A DNA stretch of 64,000 nucleotides from an uncultured bacterium (GTDB lineage: Bacteria; Bacillota_I; Bacilli_A; Acholeplasmatales; Anaeroplasmataceae). The position numbers were made by a program, and so were the translations under genes. This document shows, one piece after another, positions 18,074-28,815 of this stretch (position 1 is the stretch's first letter; each line of letters starts with the position of its first letter). The stretch is from contig CASFCK010000005.1 of assembly GCA_949293265.1 (NCBI GenBank), forward strand, positions 16,254-80,253. Reading direction: 5' to 3'. The notes beneath the pieces were generated by a model, which saw only the letters and a program-made list of their open reading frames with translations, had not been told where the DNA came from and did not search any database.

Positions 18074-20128
18074 ATGATATATAATGCAAACAATATCAGA
18101 GACGTGGCTATATTAGGGCACTTAGGTAGTGGTAAAACTACTCTAGTTGAAGCCTTTGCGTATGCCACAGGATTAATAAAACAAAAAGGTGAAGTTGAAA
18201 AGAAAAACACATTAAGCGATTATGCTGATGAAGAAAAAAGTCGTGGTTCTTCAATCAACGCTAGCGTTGTTCCTGTTTATTATAATGACCACAAATTAAA
18301 TTTAATAGATTTGCCAGGAAATGATGATTTTGTTGGTGAAATATTAAGCGTAACAAGATTAATTAAAGGTGCTATTTTAGTGATTGATGCTTCTAGTGGT
18401 GTTCAAGTTGGAACAATTAAACATTGGAATACTTTAAGAAGAAGAAATATCCCTACTATCATCTATGTAAATAAAATGGATAAAGAAAACATCAATTTTG
18501 AAGATATTTTAACTGAAATTAGAACTAAATTAGGTAAAAACGCCGTTCCTTTCACTTATCCAATCGGCCATGTTGCTGATTTTGATGGTTTTGTTAATGT
18601 CGTAGACTTAAAAGCTAGAAAATATAATGGTGTAGAATGTGTAGATGATGAAATATATCCTGATAAAAGAGCTAAAGTTTATGAATTGCATAATACAATT
18701 TGTGAAGCTGTAGCTTCTACAAATGAAGAATTATTAGAAAAATTCTTTAGTGGTGAAGAATTAACTAGAGATGAAATTCATAAAGGACTTCGAGAAGGGG
18801 TTTTAAATGGAGAATTAATCCCTGTCATTGTTGGTTCTGCTACTAAAAATATCGGTATTCATACTCTTTTAAGCATGATGATTGACTATCTTCCTTCTCC
18901 TAGCGATTTAAAGCCTTATATCGTTGAAACTAAAGACGGAAAAACTGAAGAACGCAAAACTACTGATGATGAACCATTTTCAGCTTATGTATTTAAAACT
19001 ATTGTTGATCCATATGCTGGTATTATAAACATCTTTAAAGTTAATTCCGGGGTTTTAAAACTAGGTGATGAAATATATGTGCCGCAAACAGGTAAAACTG
19101 AAAAAATTACTACTTTATTTACAATGTGTGGTAAAAACCAAACTAACATAACTGAAGTTCATGCTGGTGATATAGCAGCAACCACAAAATTGAATAACGT
19201 TGTGTCAAGCTACACTTTATGTTCACCTAAGAATATTGTTATTTATAAACCTGTAAAATATCCTACTGCAGTTATATTTTTAGCTCTAGTACCTAAAAAT
19301 AAAGCTGATGAAGATAAATTGTCTCAAGTATTACAAAAGATAATGATTGAAGATCAAACTGTTGAAGTTAAGCGTAATCAAGAAACAAAACAACTACTTC
19401 TTGGTGGGGCTGGTCTATCACATTTATCATATATTCTAGAAAAGATGAAAAACGTTTATAAAGTAGAAGTTCAAACTGAAGAACCTAAGATAGTTTATCG
19501 CGAAAGCATAACTAAAGAAGCTACTGGTGATGGTAGATACATCAAACAAAGTGGTGGAGCTGGTTATTATGGGGTTGTTACTATGCGTTTTGAGCCTGCT
19601 GACCATACTTACTTTACTGAAGAGGTATTTGGTGGGGCTGTACCTAAAAACTACTTCCCAGCTGTAGAAAAAGGTTTCCTTGAAGCAATGCAACAAGGCT
19701 TACTTGCTGGTTTCCCTGTTATTAATGTCAAAGCTACTTTATTAGATGGTAAATATCATAGTGTAGATTCTAATGAAATGGCCTTTAAAATGGCAGCTAT
19801 ATTAGCATTTAAAGATGCCTATATGAAGGCTAACCCAATCATTTTAGAACCAATATATAAAATCGTTGTTAATGTTCATAATCAATATTTAGGTGATGTC
19901 TTATCTGACTTAAATCAAAAAAGAGCTAAAGTATTAGAAATGAACGATAAAGGAAACGGGGAACAAGAAGTCATAGCCACAGTACCAGAAGCTGAAATAT
20001 TAAATTATGCTCAAGAACTTAAAGCTATAACGCAATCTAGTGCCTACTTCAATCGTGAATTCTTAGATTATGAAGAAGTACCAGCTTATTTAAAAGATAA
20101 AGTTATTGAACAAAATAAACTAAACTAA
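18074..20128 (+). CDS. Elongation factor G-like GTPase (EF-G paralogue)
   Basis: 684 residues with all five EF-G domains. G1 is GHLGSGKTTL, G3 is DLPGNDDFVGE, G4 VNKMD and G5 GSATKNIG. Canonical EF-G has DTPGHVDF with the catalytic His; this protein has Asn there, and its DxPGxxDFVGE and VGTxxxW pattern fits the separate EF-G-like subfamily, not the housekeeping FusA. The role of that subfamily in translation is not settled. The consensus cre over its promoter implies repression on preferred sugars. Its stop overlaps the start of the downstream esterase (TAATG). Confidence 0.88.
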   Translation: MIYNANNIRDVAILGHLGSGKTTLVEAFAYATGLIKQKGEVEKKNTLSDYADEEKSRGSSINASVVPVYYNDHKLNLIDLPGNDDFVGEILSVTRLIKGAILVIDASSGVQVGTIKHWNTLRRRNIPTIIYVNKMDKENINFEDILTEIRTKLGKNAVPFTYPIGHVADFDGFVNVVDLKARKYNGVECVDDEIYPDKRAKVYELHNTICEAVASTNEELLEKFFSGEELTRDEIHKGLREGVLNGELIPVIVGSATKNIGIHTLLSMMIDYLPSPSDLKPYIVETKDGKTEERKTTDDEPFSAYVFKTIVDPYAGIINIFKVNSGVLKLGDEIYVPQTGKTEKITTLFTMCGKNQTNITEVHAGDIAATTKLNNVVSSYTLCSPKNIVIYKPVKYPTAVIFLALVPKNKADEDKLSQVLQKIMIEDQTVEVKRNQETKQLLLGGAGLSHLSYILEKMKNVYKVEVQTEEPKIVYRESITKEATGDGRYIKQSGGAGYYGVVTMRFEPADHTYFTEEVFGGAVPKNYFPAVEKGFLEAMQQGLLAGFPVINVKATLLDGKYHSVDSNEMAFKMAAILAFKDAYMKANPIILEPIYKIVVNVHNQYLGDVLSDLNQKRAKVLEMNDKGNGEQEVIATVPEAEILNYAQELKAITQSSAYFNREFLDYEEVPAYLKDKVIEQNKLN

Positions 20129-20826
20129 TGGAAAGAATTACTTTAAAATTAAATAATTACATATATCATATTGATATTATTATTTCTAAGAAAATAAAAG
20201 GCACTATTGATGCCTTTTACTTTCTTGATGGACAAAACGCTTTTAAAGATTCTTATGCTACTTTTCATAAAAGCTTAAAAGCTAAGAAACACTTAAATAA
20301 ATTGCATAAGCCTTATCTAGCAATAGCTATTCATAGCCCTAATAATTTAGAACGTTTTTCCTTATATACTCCTTTTAAATTAAAGGATATTAATAATAAC
20401 ACTATGTTATATGATAACTTTATTAATGATCTAACTAAAACTATAATGCCTAAACTAGAAGCTAATTATAACATTAAAAATCGGTATTTAATTACTTCTT
20501 CTTTAGCTACTTTACCAGCTTTAGCATTAAGTAATTATTATAATGGGATAGCTTTATTTTCTAGTGCCTTTTTCTTAAATTATGAAGAAACAAAAAAATT
20601 AATTAATATTAACAAAACTTATAATTTTATAGCCGTAGGTGATAAAGAACATTCAGATTACAAATATGGCCCTAATGATTATTTAAGTGCTAGTAATTGG
20701 TATTATAGTTATTGTTTAAAAAATAACATTAACGCTGATTTATATATTCATCATAAAGGAAAACATGATGAAAAATCTTGGCGTAAATATTTAAAAATAT
20801 TTATTAAAAAAATCAGAGAATTTTAA
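20128..20826 (+). CDS. Putative esterase (esterase D / Fes-like alpha-beta hydrolase)
   Basis: 232 residues. FYFLDGQNAF matches the conserved YLLDGQNxF of PF00756 esterases, and GKHDEKSWRKYLKIFI carries the likely catalytic His with the usual Trp. The nucleophile elbow, normally GxSxGG, is degenerate: ITSSLATLPALAL retains Ser but lacks the glycines, so activity is uncertain. Translationally coupled to the EF-G-like gene by a TAATG overlap; the functional link is unknown. Confidence 0.7.
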   Translation: MERITLKLNNYIYHIDIIISKKIKGTIDAFYFLDGQNAFKDSYATFHKSLKAKKHLNKLHKPYLAIAIHSPNNLERFSLYTPFKLKDINNNTMLYDNFINDLTKTIMPKLEANYNIKNRYLITSSLATLPALALSNYYNGIALFSSAFFLNYEETKKLININKTYNFIAVGDKEHSDYKYGPNDYLSASNWYYSYCLKNNINADLYIHHKGKHDEKSWRKYLKIFIKKIREF

Positions 20827-20837
20827 AAATCCCCTTA

Positions 20838-20874
20838 AAAAAATCATCCCCTAATTTAAAGAGGATGATTTTTT
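20838..20874 (+). terminator. Bidirectional terminator between convergent genes
   Basis: Stem AAAATCATCC/GGATGATTTT with a short loop and T-runs on both sides, between the esterase (ends 20826) and the repeat lipoprotein (ends 20880). Confidence 0.85.
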
Positions 20875-20879
20875 ATTTA

Positions 20880-22355
20880 TTATTCAGCTGGAGTAGTTTC
20901 TGCAACAGAAACTACAAAACCAAATACACAGAATTGATTACTTGTATTATCAATAGTTAATCTTACACTTTGACCAGCTTCAACTGTAAATTCAGCTACA
21001 TAAGCAGTTTGAGGTGATAGCTCATTGCCAACTTCAGTAATAGCTACACCATCAACTGTAACTTCGCCTTTTTTGTCTTCAATTGAACTATTAGTTACAG
21101 TATAATAAACTTTAACTGTAATGTTATTTTCTTTAGCTGTAACAGTATATGCACGTTTACTTCCTGTAGGACGTAAAACTGATGTAAATTCATAACCTGA
21201 TTCATCATTAGCTGTCGCTTTAACAGGCTGATTTAAGGTAGCATCAGTCTTATGTGTGTATTCAGATACTACTTCAATCATACCACCACTATCAGTAGCA
21301 TTAGCAATTGTTACATAAGAATCATCATATAGTTGTTCACCTTTGCTAAAATCAGTTTCTGTTAAATCACCAGCAAAAACTTCAGCGTTATATTTCCACC
21401 AAACAGCATGTAAGTTAACATTAGCTGTTACTTTACTTGTTTCAAAGTCATATAGTTTGTCATCAGTTGTTGCTGACCAACCAACAAATTTATAACCATC
21501 ACGAACAGGAGCAGCTACAGCACTAGCTAAACCATCATGTGGAACACCTACTGTAACGCTTGTTGTTCCATCTTCATCAAATGTACCACCATTAGCATCA
21601 AATACTACATCATGACCATAAACAGCCACTAATTTTAATGGGGCAGTAACTGGAGTTTCAAAATCATATTCAGTTTGACCATTTGAAGTCCAATATAAGA
21701 ATTTACCAGTAGCTGTATCAGCCATAGTAACTTCTGGTTCAGCAACGGCCTTACCGCACCTTACAGTAACTGAAGAAACAGCTGTACCGTTATCACCAGA
21801 ATCAAATGTAACGGTTGTATCCCATACAGCATATAATACTAAGTTTGTTGTAACTGGAGCAGAGAAATCATATGCTTCATCAGAATATTGTTCTTTTGCC
21901 CAATGAACAAAAATATATCCTTCTTTTTCTGGATCTGTAGGTTCATCTACTGCTTTATTTTTATCTACCTTGACAGTTGGTGTAGAAACAGTACCACCAG
22001 TAGGATGGAATGTAACTGTGAATGATTTAGCGCCAGCTTCAACTTGCCATACAGCAATTAAAGTAGTATTAGCATTAACTGGTTTTGTAAAATCATATTC
22101 AGTTTTACCATCTGCAGTCCAATATAAGAATTTATAACCATCATATGTTGGATCAGTAGGTTTTATAACAGTCTCCCCATCTTTAACTTTTACACTTTCT
22201 ACAGCACTTCCGCCGTTTGAATTGAATGTGACTGTCCATTCAGCTTGTTGTGTTTCAGTGTTATCACAAGAAGCTAGTGTAACAGCTGTTACAGAAACAC
22301 CTGTAACACAACATAATCCCAAAATTGCTCTTGAGACTATTTTTTTAATCTTCAT
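20880..22355 (-). CDS. InlB B-repeat (Listeria-Bacteroides repeat) surface lipoprotein
   Basis: 491 residues from ATG 22355, with GGAAGGAGAG 8 bases upstream; the in-frame GTG at 22373 lies within that ribosome site. A lipoprotein signal ends VTLASC (Cys30). Four repeats of about 70 residues follow, each with the pattern VTFxxxGG ... GYKFLYW ... YDFxxPV ... LxAVW, the InlB B-repeat/Flg_new module of cell-surface and host-contact proteins. The C-terminal ~170 residues form a separate beta-rich domain. It has a strong promoter and a cre-like site. Ligand unknown. Confidence 0.88.
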   Translation of the reverse strand: MKIKKIVSRAILGLCCVTGVSVTAVTLASCDNTETQQAEWTVTFNSNGGSAVESVKVKDGETVIKPTDPTYDGYKFLYWTADGKTEYDFTKPVNANTTLIAVWQVEAGAKSFTVTFHPTGGTVSTPTVKVDKNKAVDEPTDPEKEGYIFVHWAKEQYSDEAYDFSAPVTTNLVLYAVWDTTVTFDSGDNGTAVSSVTVRCGKAVAEPEVTMADTATGKFLYWTSNGQTEYDFETPVTAPLKLVAVYGHDVVFDANGGTFDEDGTTSVTVGVPHDGLASAVAAPVRDGYKFVGWSATTDDKLYDFETSKVTANVNLHAVWWKYNAEVFAGDLTETDFSKGEQLYDDSYVTIANATDSGGMIEVVSEYTHKTDATLNQPVKATANDESGYEFTSVLRPTGSKRAYTVTAKENNITVKVYYTVTNSSIEDKKGEVTVDGVAITEVGNELSPQTAYVAEFTVEAGQSVRLTIDNTSNQFCVFGFVVSVAETTPAE

Positions 22356-22393
22356 TAAAATCTCTCCTTCCACATCTATAAGATTTGATATTA

Positions 22394-22461
22394 ATTATAA
22401 CGTTTTTTTACATTTTTTCAATAAGCGTATCGCTTTTTCTTCGTTAGAAAGCGTTTACAAT
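22394..22461 (-). promoter_or_regulatory. Lipoprotein promoter and cre-like site
   Basis: Minus-strand TTGAAA (22416-22421), 16-base spacer, TATAAT (22394-22399). Upstream, at 22445-22461, TAGAAAGCGTTTACAAT matches the cre consensus except for one base. A short dyad AAGCG-TAT-CGCTT lies between them. The rest of the 22356-22699 gap is AT-rich, with nothing else recognised apart from the gap terminator. Confidence 0.6.
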
Positions 22462-22665
22462 AAGTTGTTAAAAACGTTAACACACTAATTTTAAAAATAT
22501 AAAATTTTGTTTTATGGCCGTTTTTATGAATAATATTTTATTTAGATATGTTCGGTGGGCACAATAAAAATTTTTGTTCGAAATTAGTTAGATAAATAAA
22601 ATAAAATTTTGTTTTTTCAAAATTTGGTATTTTTACATCTTCAAATTTTATTCTCTAATAAGAAA

Positions 22666-22689
22666 GAAAAAAGAGGTCATTAAGACCTC
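22666..22689 (-). terminator. gap terminator
   Basis: Stem GAGGTC/GACCTC (22673-22689, 5-base loop) followed on the minus strand by TTTTTTC, 11 bases beyond the gap stop codon. Confidence 0.8.
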
Positions 22690-22699
22690 CGAAAAATAA

Positions 22700-23764
<1,065 letters not shown>

Positions 23765-23785
23765 CTAAAGTATTTTTACGCATAT

Positions 23786-23856
23786 ATTTTAACACATTTA
23801 AAAGACTTTTCAAGTTATAATTACCACATAAAAAGCGCTTTGAAAACGTTTTATAA
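23786..23856 (-). promoter_or_regulatory. gap promoter with cre-like sequence
   Basis: Minus-strand TTGAAA (23808-23813), 16-base spacer, TAAAAT (23786-23791). Upstream, TTGAAAACGTTTTATAA (23840-23856) matches the cre consensus with two mismatches on either strand. Confidence 0.45.
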
Positions 23857-23857
23857 C

Positions 23858-24637
23858 TTAGTTGTTTTCTTTATCAAAAAAAGATCTTTTTATTCGACTA
23901 ATAAAGCTGATATCTGAATTTGATCCTACCTTTACATAATTACTTCCCATATGAGCTGTTAAACGCTTAAAATTTTGTAGTTCAATCGATAAAGTATCAA
24001 CTGTCAAATAAATACCCTTATATTTACCAACTGCTTGTAGTTCAACATAATATCCATTACCTAAAACTAATGGGGAATTAATAGTTTCAAAACTTGTTGA
24101 ATTAATTCCCGCTATTTCTGTTAACTGCATAGCTCTTATATTATGATCAATTATTGCCCCACCTAAAGACTTATTATAGGCTGTTGAACCTGTTGGGGTT
24201 GATATACACATCCCTGTTCCTCTAAAATGTTCAAAAAATTCATTGTTGATATAAACATCTAATTTAAGTGTTCTTGGTGGACAAATTATAGTCATTTCAT
24301 TAATCGCTGTAAAATTATAAATGTTATCAGCAAAAATTTGAACTGATAATAAAGGGATTCTATTTATTTTAAAATTATTATTATTAATGTCATTAATCAA
24401 GTTATCTAAATCGTCAATGCCATAATTTGAATAAAATCCTAAATGACCTGTATGAACACCAAAAAAAGTTGCGGTCGGATATTTATGACAAGCTCTAATA
24501 AAAGTACCATCACCACCTACAGTAAAAACAATATTTGGCGATTCATCATTATAAGGTAACTTAATACCTTCTTTTATTTTTTTGGTTATAGCTAATGTGT
24601 TATCATCAAATTTATTAACTATTGCATAACTTAGCAT
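23858..24637 (-). CDS. nadK: NAD kinase
   Basis: 259 residues from ATG 24637 (a GTG at 24646 is an alternative). Phosphorylates NAD to NADP. Key motifs are VFTVGGDGTFIRA (the GGDGT catalytic loop), FFGVHTGHLGFYS, INEMTI (the NE/D pair), and GTGMCISTPTGSTAYNKSLGG. Standard length for the Gram-positive PpnK form. Preceded by a divergent CYTH gene. Confidence 0.95.
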   Translation of the reverse strand: MLSYAIVNKFDDNTLAITKKIKEGIKLPYNDESPNIVFTVGGDGTFIRACHKYPTATFFGVHTGHLGFYSNYGIDDLDNLINDINNNNFKINRIPLLSVQIFADNIYNFTAINEMTIICPPRTLKLDVYINNEFFEHFRGTGMCISTPTGSTAYNKSLGGAIIDHNIRAMQLTEIAGINSTSFETINSPLVLGNGYYVELQAVGKYKGIYLTVDTLSIELQNFKRLTAHMGSNYVKVGSNSDISFISRIKRSFFDKENN

Positions 24638-24738
24638 AAATATCACTTACTTTCTGCTAAAATTATACCATTATTTTAATAAATAACTAGTAAAAAAAAT
24701 AAAAAAATGGTAATATATGCATACGAGGAGTTGATATA

Positions 24739-25302
24739 ATGCCTACTAATATAGAATTGGAATTTAAAACAAAAATAACTGAGGAACAGTATAATAAATT
24801 AATTGCTGAATTTGAACTAGATAATAATATTTTTCCTCAAACTAATTTTTATTTTGATACTCCTGATTTAAAACTGTATAAAAAAAATACAGTTTTAAGA
24901 ATAAGACAAAAAGGAAGTAATTTTAAACTAACTAAAAAAGAACGTGGCGAACAAGCTAATGAAGCTTGTGAATCACATATTTTTTTACAAGAAGATAAAG
25001 CGCTAGAATTCTTAAAAAACGGATTTGATGCCAACATTATTGAAATAAATTCGTTTGTTAACAATGTTTGCGAACTTACTACATACCGCGCTAGAACAAC
25101 TTATAAAGACGGAATATTGTTCTTTGATAAGAGTGAGTATTACGGCCATACTGATTATGAAATCGAGTATGAAGTAGACTCAATTGAACAAGGCAAAAAA
25201 GATTTTACTTCTTTTTTAACCGAACATAATATTCCTTATGTTGAACCTGAACGAAAAAGTACAAGGGCTTATAAAGCTATAATGAATAAAGGGCTAGAAT
25301 AG
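24739..25302 (+). CDS. CYTH-domain protein (triphosphate tunnel metalloenzyme)
   Basis: 187 residues. The N-terminal IELEFK motif (ExExK) plus later basic and acidic residues of the tunnel (VLRIRQKG, LTKKERG, DYEIEYEVDS) identify the YjbK-like CYTH family, which hydrolyses triphosphate substrates with a divalent metal. It is divergent from nadK. In Bacilli such genes often sit near nadK and relA-type genes. Preceded by an ACGAGGAG ribosome site. Confidence 0.88.
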   Translation: MPTNIELEFKTKITEEQYNKLIAEFELDNNIFPQTNFYFDTPDLKLYKKNTVLRIRQKGSNFKLTKKERGEQANEACESHIFLQEDKALEFLKNGFDANIIEINSFVNNVCELTTYRARTTYKDGILFFDKSEYYGHTDYEIEYEVDSIEQGKKDFTSFLTEHNIPYVEPERKSTRAYKAIMNKGLE

Positions 25303-25311
25303 GCCCTTTAT
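25288..25311 (+). terminator. Bidirectional terminator shared by the CYTH and Spx-like genes
   Basis: Stem AAAGGGC/GCCCTTT with 8-base loop and T-rich flanks. It is built into the last codons of both convergent genes, covering both stop codons. Confidence 0.75.
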
Positions 25312-25745
25312 TTTTCTTCTTTAAAGCTATATTCTAACCCTTTTTGGTATTCACAATTATCTTGATTTAAGGAACATGTCCATTGTCTTCTGATTTCTCT
25401 AGGTATAAAAACCCTAATTTCTTCATCATTATAGCCAACCTGCATTTTGTTATCATCAACTATAATAGGTCTTTTTAACACACTAGGATGCTTGATGATA
25501 AAGTCAACTAAATCATTAAACTTCATATCTTCTAGATTTAAATTCGCTTCGCTAAATACTTTAGATCTTGTAGATATAATATCTTCAAAACCATCTTCTG
25601 TATTTTCTAGCATACTAATTATATCAGCCCTAGTGATTGGGGTATTAAAAAAATTAACTTCTTTATATGGAATGTTATGCTCCTTAAACCATTTTATTGC
25701 CTTACGGCAAGATGCACAACTATTTGTTGTATATATTTTAATCAC
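25308..25745 (-). CDS. spx: Spx/ArsC-family regulator
   Basis: 145 residues. MIKIYTTNSCASCRKAIKWF carries the redox CxxC (Cys10, Cys13) of Spx. Then come LKRPIIVDDNKMQVGYN and RVFIPREIRR, matching the Spx RNA-polymerase-binding family and not arsenate reductase, which has a single Cys at this site. Spx binds the alpha C-terminal domain and redirects transcription under thiol stress. A cysteine-containing tail (WTCSLNQDNCEY) is unusual. MgsR-type paralogues cannot be excluded. Confidence 0.82.
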   Translation of the reverse strand: MIKIYTTNSCASCRKAIKWFKEHNIPYKEVNFFNTPITRADIISMLENTEDGFEDIISTRSKVFSEANLNLEDMKFNDLVDFIIKHPSVLKRPIIVDDNKMQVGYNDEEIRVFIPREIRRQWTCSLNQDNCEYQKGLEYSFKEEK

Positions 25746-25809
25746 TAATCATCACCGAAGTAATTATAGCATATTTAGCATTTTATTACTAGTTTTTACC
25801 TAATTAAAC

Positions 25810-25837
25810 TTTACATAAATCTAAAACGTGTTATAAT
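25810..25837 (+). promoter_or_regulatory. trpS promoter
   Basis: TTTACA (25810-25815), 16-base spacer, TATAAT (25832-25837), leading into the T-box. Confidence 0.7.
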
Positions 25838-25844
25838 AAAAACG

Positions 25845-26038
25845 TCGAAGAAAGATGTAGGTTAATATAATTTAGCATAAAGAGAGTGGTTGGTAGGTGT
25901 AAAACCATACTATTATTTTAATCATTGGGCATCTGGAGACTTAAGTTGACTACTATATAGTTTAAAGTGCTAGATTATATATCTAGAATTAAGGTGGTAC
26001 CACGCGGAAGCGTCCTTTAGGGATGTTTCCGTTTTTTA
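25845..26038 (+). ncRNA. T-box riboswitch, Trp-specific, upstream of trpS
   Basis: The leader has AGAGAGTGG in the stem I region and a specifier loop with TGG (25934-25936, Trp codon) in context ATCTGGAGAC. The T-box proper AAGGTGGTACCACGCG (25991-26006) contains the UGGUACC antiterminator bulge that pairs with the uncharged tRNA end. It is followed by a terminator, CGGAAGCGTCC/GGGATGTTTCCG plus a T-run, just before the trpS ribosome site. Uncharged tRNA-Trp would promote readthrough. Confidence 0.92.
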
Positions 26039-26052
26039 TTAAGGAGGATTTT

Positions 26053-27045
26053 ATGAAACGTGTATTAACCGGAATTCAGCCATCAGGTCATATTACGCTA
26101 GGTAATTATTTAGGGGCTATTAGACCTTTAATTCAACTACAACAAGATGATGATGTAGAATTATTAGTTTTCATTGCTGATTTACATGCTATAACCGTGC
26201 CTCAAGATAGACAAGCACTAAAGAAAAATATCAAAGAACTTGCTGCATTATATTTAGCATGTGGACTAGATTTAAATAAAGCTCATATGTTTATTCAATC
26301 AGAAGTTCCGTGTCACAATCAGCTTGGTTGGGTTATGGAATGTAATTCTTATATTGGAGAGTTAGAAAGAATGACTCAATTTAAAGATAAAAAACAAAAA
26401 CAAACTGAAGGTATATCAGCTGGGTTATTAACATATCCACCTTTAATGGCAGCCGATATTTTATTATATGATGCTGATTTAGTACCTGTAGGTGAAGATC
26501 AAAAACAGCATTTAGAAATAACTCGCAACTTAGCTGAAAGATTTAATAATAAATATAGTGAAACTTTTAAAGTACCAGAACCATACATCCTTAAAAATGG
26601 AGCTAGGATTATGTCTTTAGTTGATCCAACTAAAAAAATGAGTAAGTCTGATGCTAATCCTAAAGCTTATATAACCTTACTTGATGATATTAACATAGCT
26701 AAAAAGAAAATCAAAAGTGCAGTTACTGATAGTGATGGTAATATTAAATATGATGTAATAAATAAACCTGGCATATCTAATTTGTTAACAATTTATAGTG
26801 CCTTAACAAATATTTCTATATCTGAATTAGAAACTAAATATCAAGATAGTAATTATCAAACCTTCAAAGAAGATTTAGCAAATATAGTAGCTTGTTTTTT
26901 AACTAAGATTCAAAGTAAGTTTAATTATTATATTAATGATAGCGAATTAGATTTAGTTTTAAATAGTGGTAGAGATTATGCATATCATTATGCATCAAGA
27001 AAAATACAAAAAGTATATCGCAAAGTTGGATTAGGAAGAAACTAA
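26053..27045 (+). CDS. trpS: Tryptophan--tRNA ligase
   Basis: 330 residues from ATG 26053, after AAGGAGG; an in-frame upstream ATG at 26023 lies inside the T-box terminator. Class I synthetase with HIGH-like GHITLGNYLGA and KMSKS motif KKMSKSDAN, plus VGEDQKQHLEITR, which places tryptophan. Normal bacterial length. Controlled by the upstream Trp T-box. Confidence 0.96.
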   Translation: MKRVLTGIQPSGHITLGNYLGAIRPLIQLQQDDDVELLVFIADLHAITVPQDRQALKKNIKELAALYLACGLDLNKAHMFIQSEVPCHNQLGWVMECNSYIGELERMTQFKDKKQKQTEGISAGLLTYPPLMAADILLYDADLVPVGEDQKQHLEITRNLAERFNNKYSETFKVPEPYILKNGARIMSLVDPTKKMSKSDANPKAYITLLDDINIAKKKIKSAVTDSDGNIKYDVINKPGISNLLTIYSALTNISISELETKYQDSNYQTFKEDLANIVACFLTKIQSKFNYYINDSELDLVLNSGRDYAYHYASRKIQKVYRKVGLGRN

Positions 27046-27090
27046 AAAAAGGCTATAACAAGGTAAAATACCTATGTTATAGCTTTTTTT
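27046..27090 (+). terminator. Bidirectional terminator after trpS
   Basis: A 15-base stem AAAAAGGCTATAACA/TGTTATAGCTTTTT with T-runs on both sides, between trpS and the convergent DUF3899-like gene. Confidence 0.85.
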
Positions 27091-27511
27091 ATACTTGATA
27101 ATATGCTATATAAAACCCGATAGCTATTATCAAAAATATACTAGCAACAATAAGTCCTTCAAATTGAATTGGCTTTCTTTTTTCTTTTCTAATTTCTTTA
27201 TAATCAGCATATGTACCTGACACTTCTTCATCTATGTTTGGTAATGGTATAAATTTCGCAACTATATATTTTACAGAATAAGATAAACCATCAAATGTTC
27301 CTTGATGAGCTGAGAAAGATAGTGCAACCATTCCATATTCCAAAACAGCAGGTATTAATGTTATATCTGAAGAGTAGCGCAATGCTTCTTTTAGATCAGA
27401 AGCTGTAAATGGATTTCTAAAGATTAGACATAAAGCCGAAATAACTATACCCGTAATTAAATATTTAATTAGGACAATAATTCGTTCTTTAGTAAAAAAC
27501 TTTTTCTTCAT
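27089..27511 (-). CDS. DUF3899-like membrane protein at the end of the opp operon
   Basis: 140 residues with three likely membrane segments (about residues 11-31, 50-67 and 118-137) and a charged cytoplasmic stretch KEIRKEKRKP. The central GTFDGLSYSVKYIV resembles the conserved segment of DUF3899 proteins; assignment is from memory. It starts in the same base as the oppF stop, so it is coupled to the oligopeptide transporter and may be an accessory to it. Confidence 0.55.
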   Translation of the reverse strand: MKKKFFTKERIIVLIKYLITGIVISALCLIFRNPFTASDLKEALRYSSDITLIPAVLEYGMVALSFSAHQGTFDGLSYSVKYIVAKFIPLPNIDEEVSGTYADYKEIRKEKRKPIQFEGLIVASIFLIIAIGFYIAYYQV

Positions 27512-28815
27512 TATTTATTGCTTTTTTTGTCAATAGCTTCTACTTCTGCCCGATATTTTTCTAATTCTTCTGTATTACATAAGACAAAATGATTAGGAAC
27601 AACTTCTTTAAATGTAGGTTGTTCTTTAGAATAATCATGTTCAGCTAAAGGGTTATATGTAAATCTAACTCTTTGCTTTTCATAATTAGGATCAGGCAAT
27701 GGAATAGCTGAAAGAAGAGATTTAGTATATGGGTGTAATGGATGTTTAAATAACTCATCAGAATTAGCCATTTCAACCATTTTCCCAAAATACATAACGC
27801 CAATACGATCAGAAAAATATTTAACAACTGACAAGTTATGGGCGATAAATAAAATTGTTAAGCCTAATTTATTTCTTAAATCATTTAATAGATTTAGAAC
27901 TTGAGCTTGAATTGAAACATCTAGAGCAGATATAGGCTCATCCGCTATAATCATTTCTGGATTCATAATAATAGCTCGAGCTATACCTATACGTTGACGT
28001 TGCCCACCCGAAAACTCATGTGGATAACGATCAGCGTGTTCTCTAACTAAACCTACAAGTTCAAGAACTTCATAAACTTTCTCTTCAATATATTTTTTAT
28101 CTTTAACTCCTTGAATAACAAGTCCTTCAGATATTATATCTTTGACTGTCATACGTGGGTCAAGTGAAGCTATAGGATCTTGGAAAATCATTTGTATTTT
28201 TGTTACTAATTTTTCATGAGAAGCTTTATGTTTAGCTTTTTTATATTCAGCCTTTATTTTAGCAAGCTCTTCAGGATTATTTTCAGCAGCAGCTAATTTA
28301 GGAGCATATTCCTCCTCGATAGCTGCCACATTCTTCTTAATATAATCCGCATTACAATTAGCTTGATCATGTTTAGCTTTTTTAATTTCTTCTCTTTGAC
28401 TAGCAATATAAGCACTAGCTTCTTCTTTTATGGCACTTATTTGCTTTGCATATTCTTCTTTTGTGCTCTCTGGTTCGCCACCATTAGCTATCTTTTCATC
28501 TCTTTGTTTTTCTAATTCTTTAATTTTTGAATTAGTTTCTTTACGTTTAGCCTTGATATTGTTTTTATAATTTAAGGTACCTGCAACAATGCGAGTATCT
28601 TCAAAATATACATTACCACCTGTAGCTTGATAAAGCTTTATGATAGTACGTCCTGTTGTAGTTTTACCACAACCAGATTCACCAACCAAGCCAAAAACTT
28701 CACCTTTTTTTATATTAAAAGAAACATGATCAACGGCTTTTAAAGTTGTATTACCTAGCTTAAAATATTGGCTTAGGTCTTCTACTTTTAATAATGGCTT
28801 ATTATTTTGTTGCAT
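27511..28815 (-). CDS. oppF: Oligopeptide ABC transporter ATPase OppF, with coiled-coil insert
   Basis: 434 residues, about 100 more than usual. Walker [15 protein letters not shown]-loop [16 protein letters not shown], signature [15 protein letters not shown], Walker [17 protein letters not shown], and H-loop [11 protein letters not shown]. Between Walker A and the Q-loop, about residues 85-205 form a Lys/Glu/Ala-rich predicted coiled coil ([30 protein letters not shown]) that ordinary OppF lacks. The C terminus keeps the OppF peptide-transporter extension. Overlaps oppD by 14 bases. Confidence 0.92.
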   Translation of the reverse strand: MQQNNKPLLKVEDLSQYFKLGNTTLKAVDHVSFNIKKGEVFGLVGESGCGKTTTGRTIIKLYQATGGNVYFEDTRIVAGTLNYKNNIKAKRKETNSKIKELEKQRDEKIANGGEPESTKEEYAKQISAIKEEASAYIASQREEIKKAKHDQANCNADYIKKNVAAIEEEYAPKLAAAENNPEELAKIKAEYKKAKHKASHEKLVTKIQMIFQDPIASLDPRMTVKDIISEGLVIQGVKDKKYIEEKVYEVLELVGLVREHADRYPHEFSGGQRQRIGIARAIIMNPEMIIADEPISALDVSIQAQVLNLLNDLRNKLGLTILFIAHNLSVVKYFSDRIGVMYFGKMVEMANSDELFKHPLHPYTKSLLSAIPLPDPNYEKQRVRFTYNPLAEHDYSKEQPTFKEVVPNHFVLCNTEELEKYRAEVEAIDKKSNK

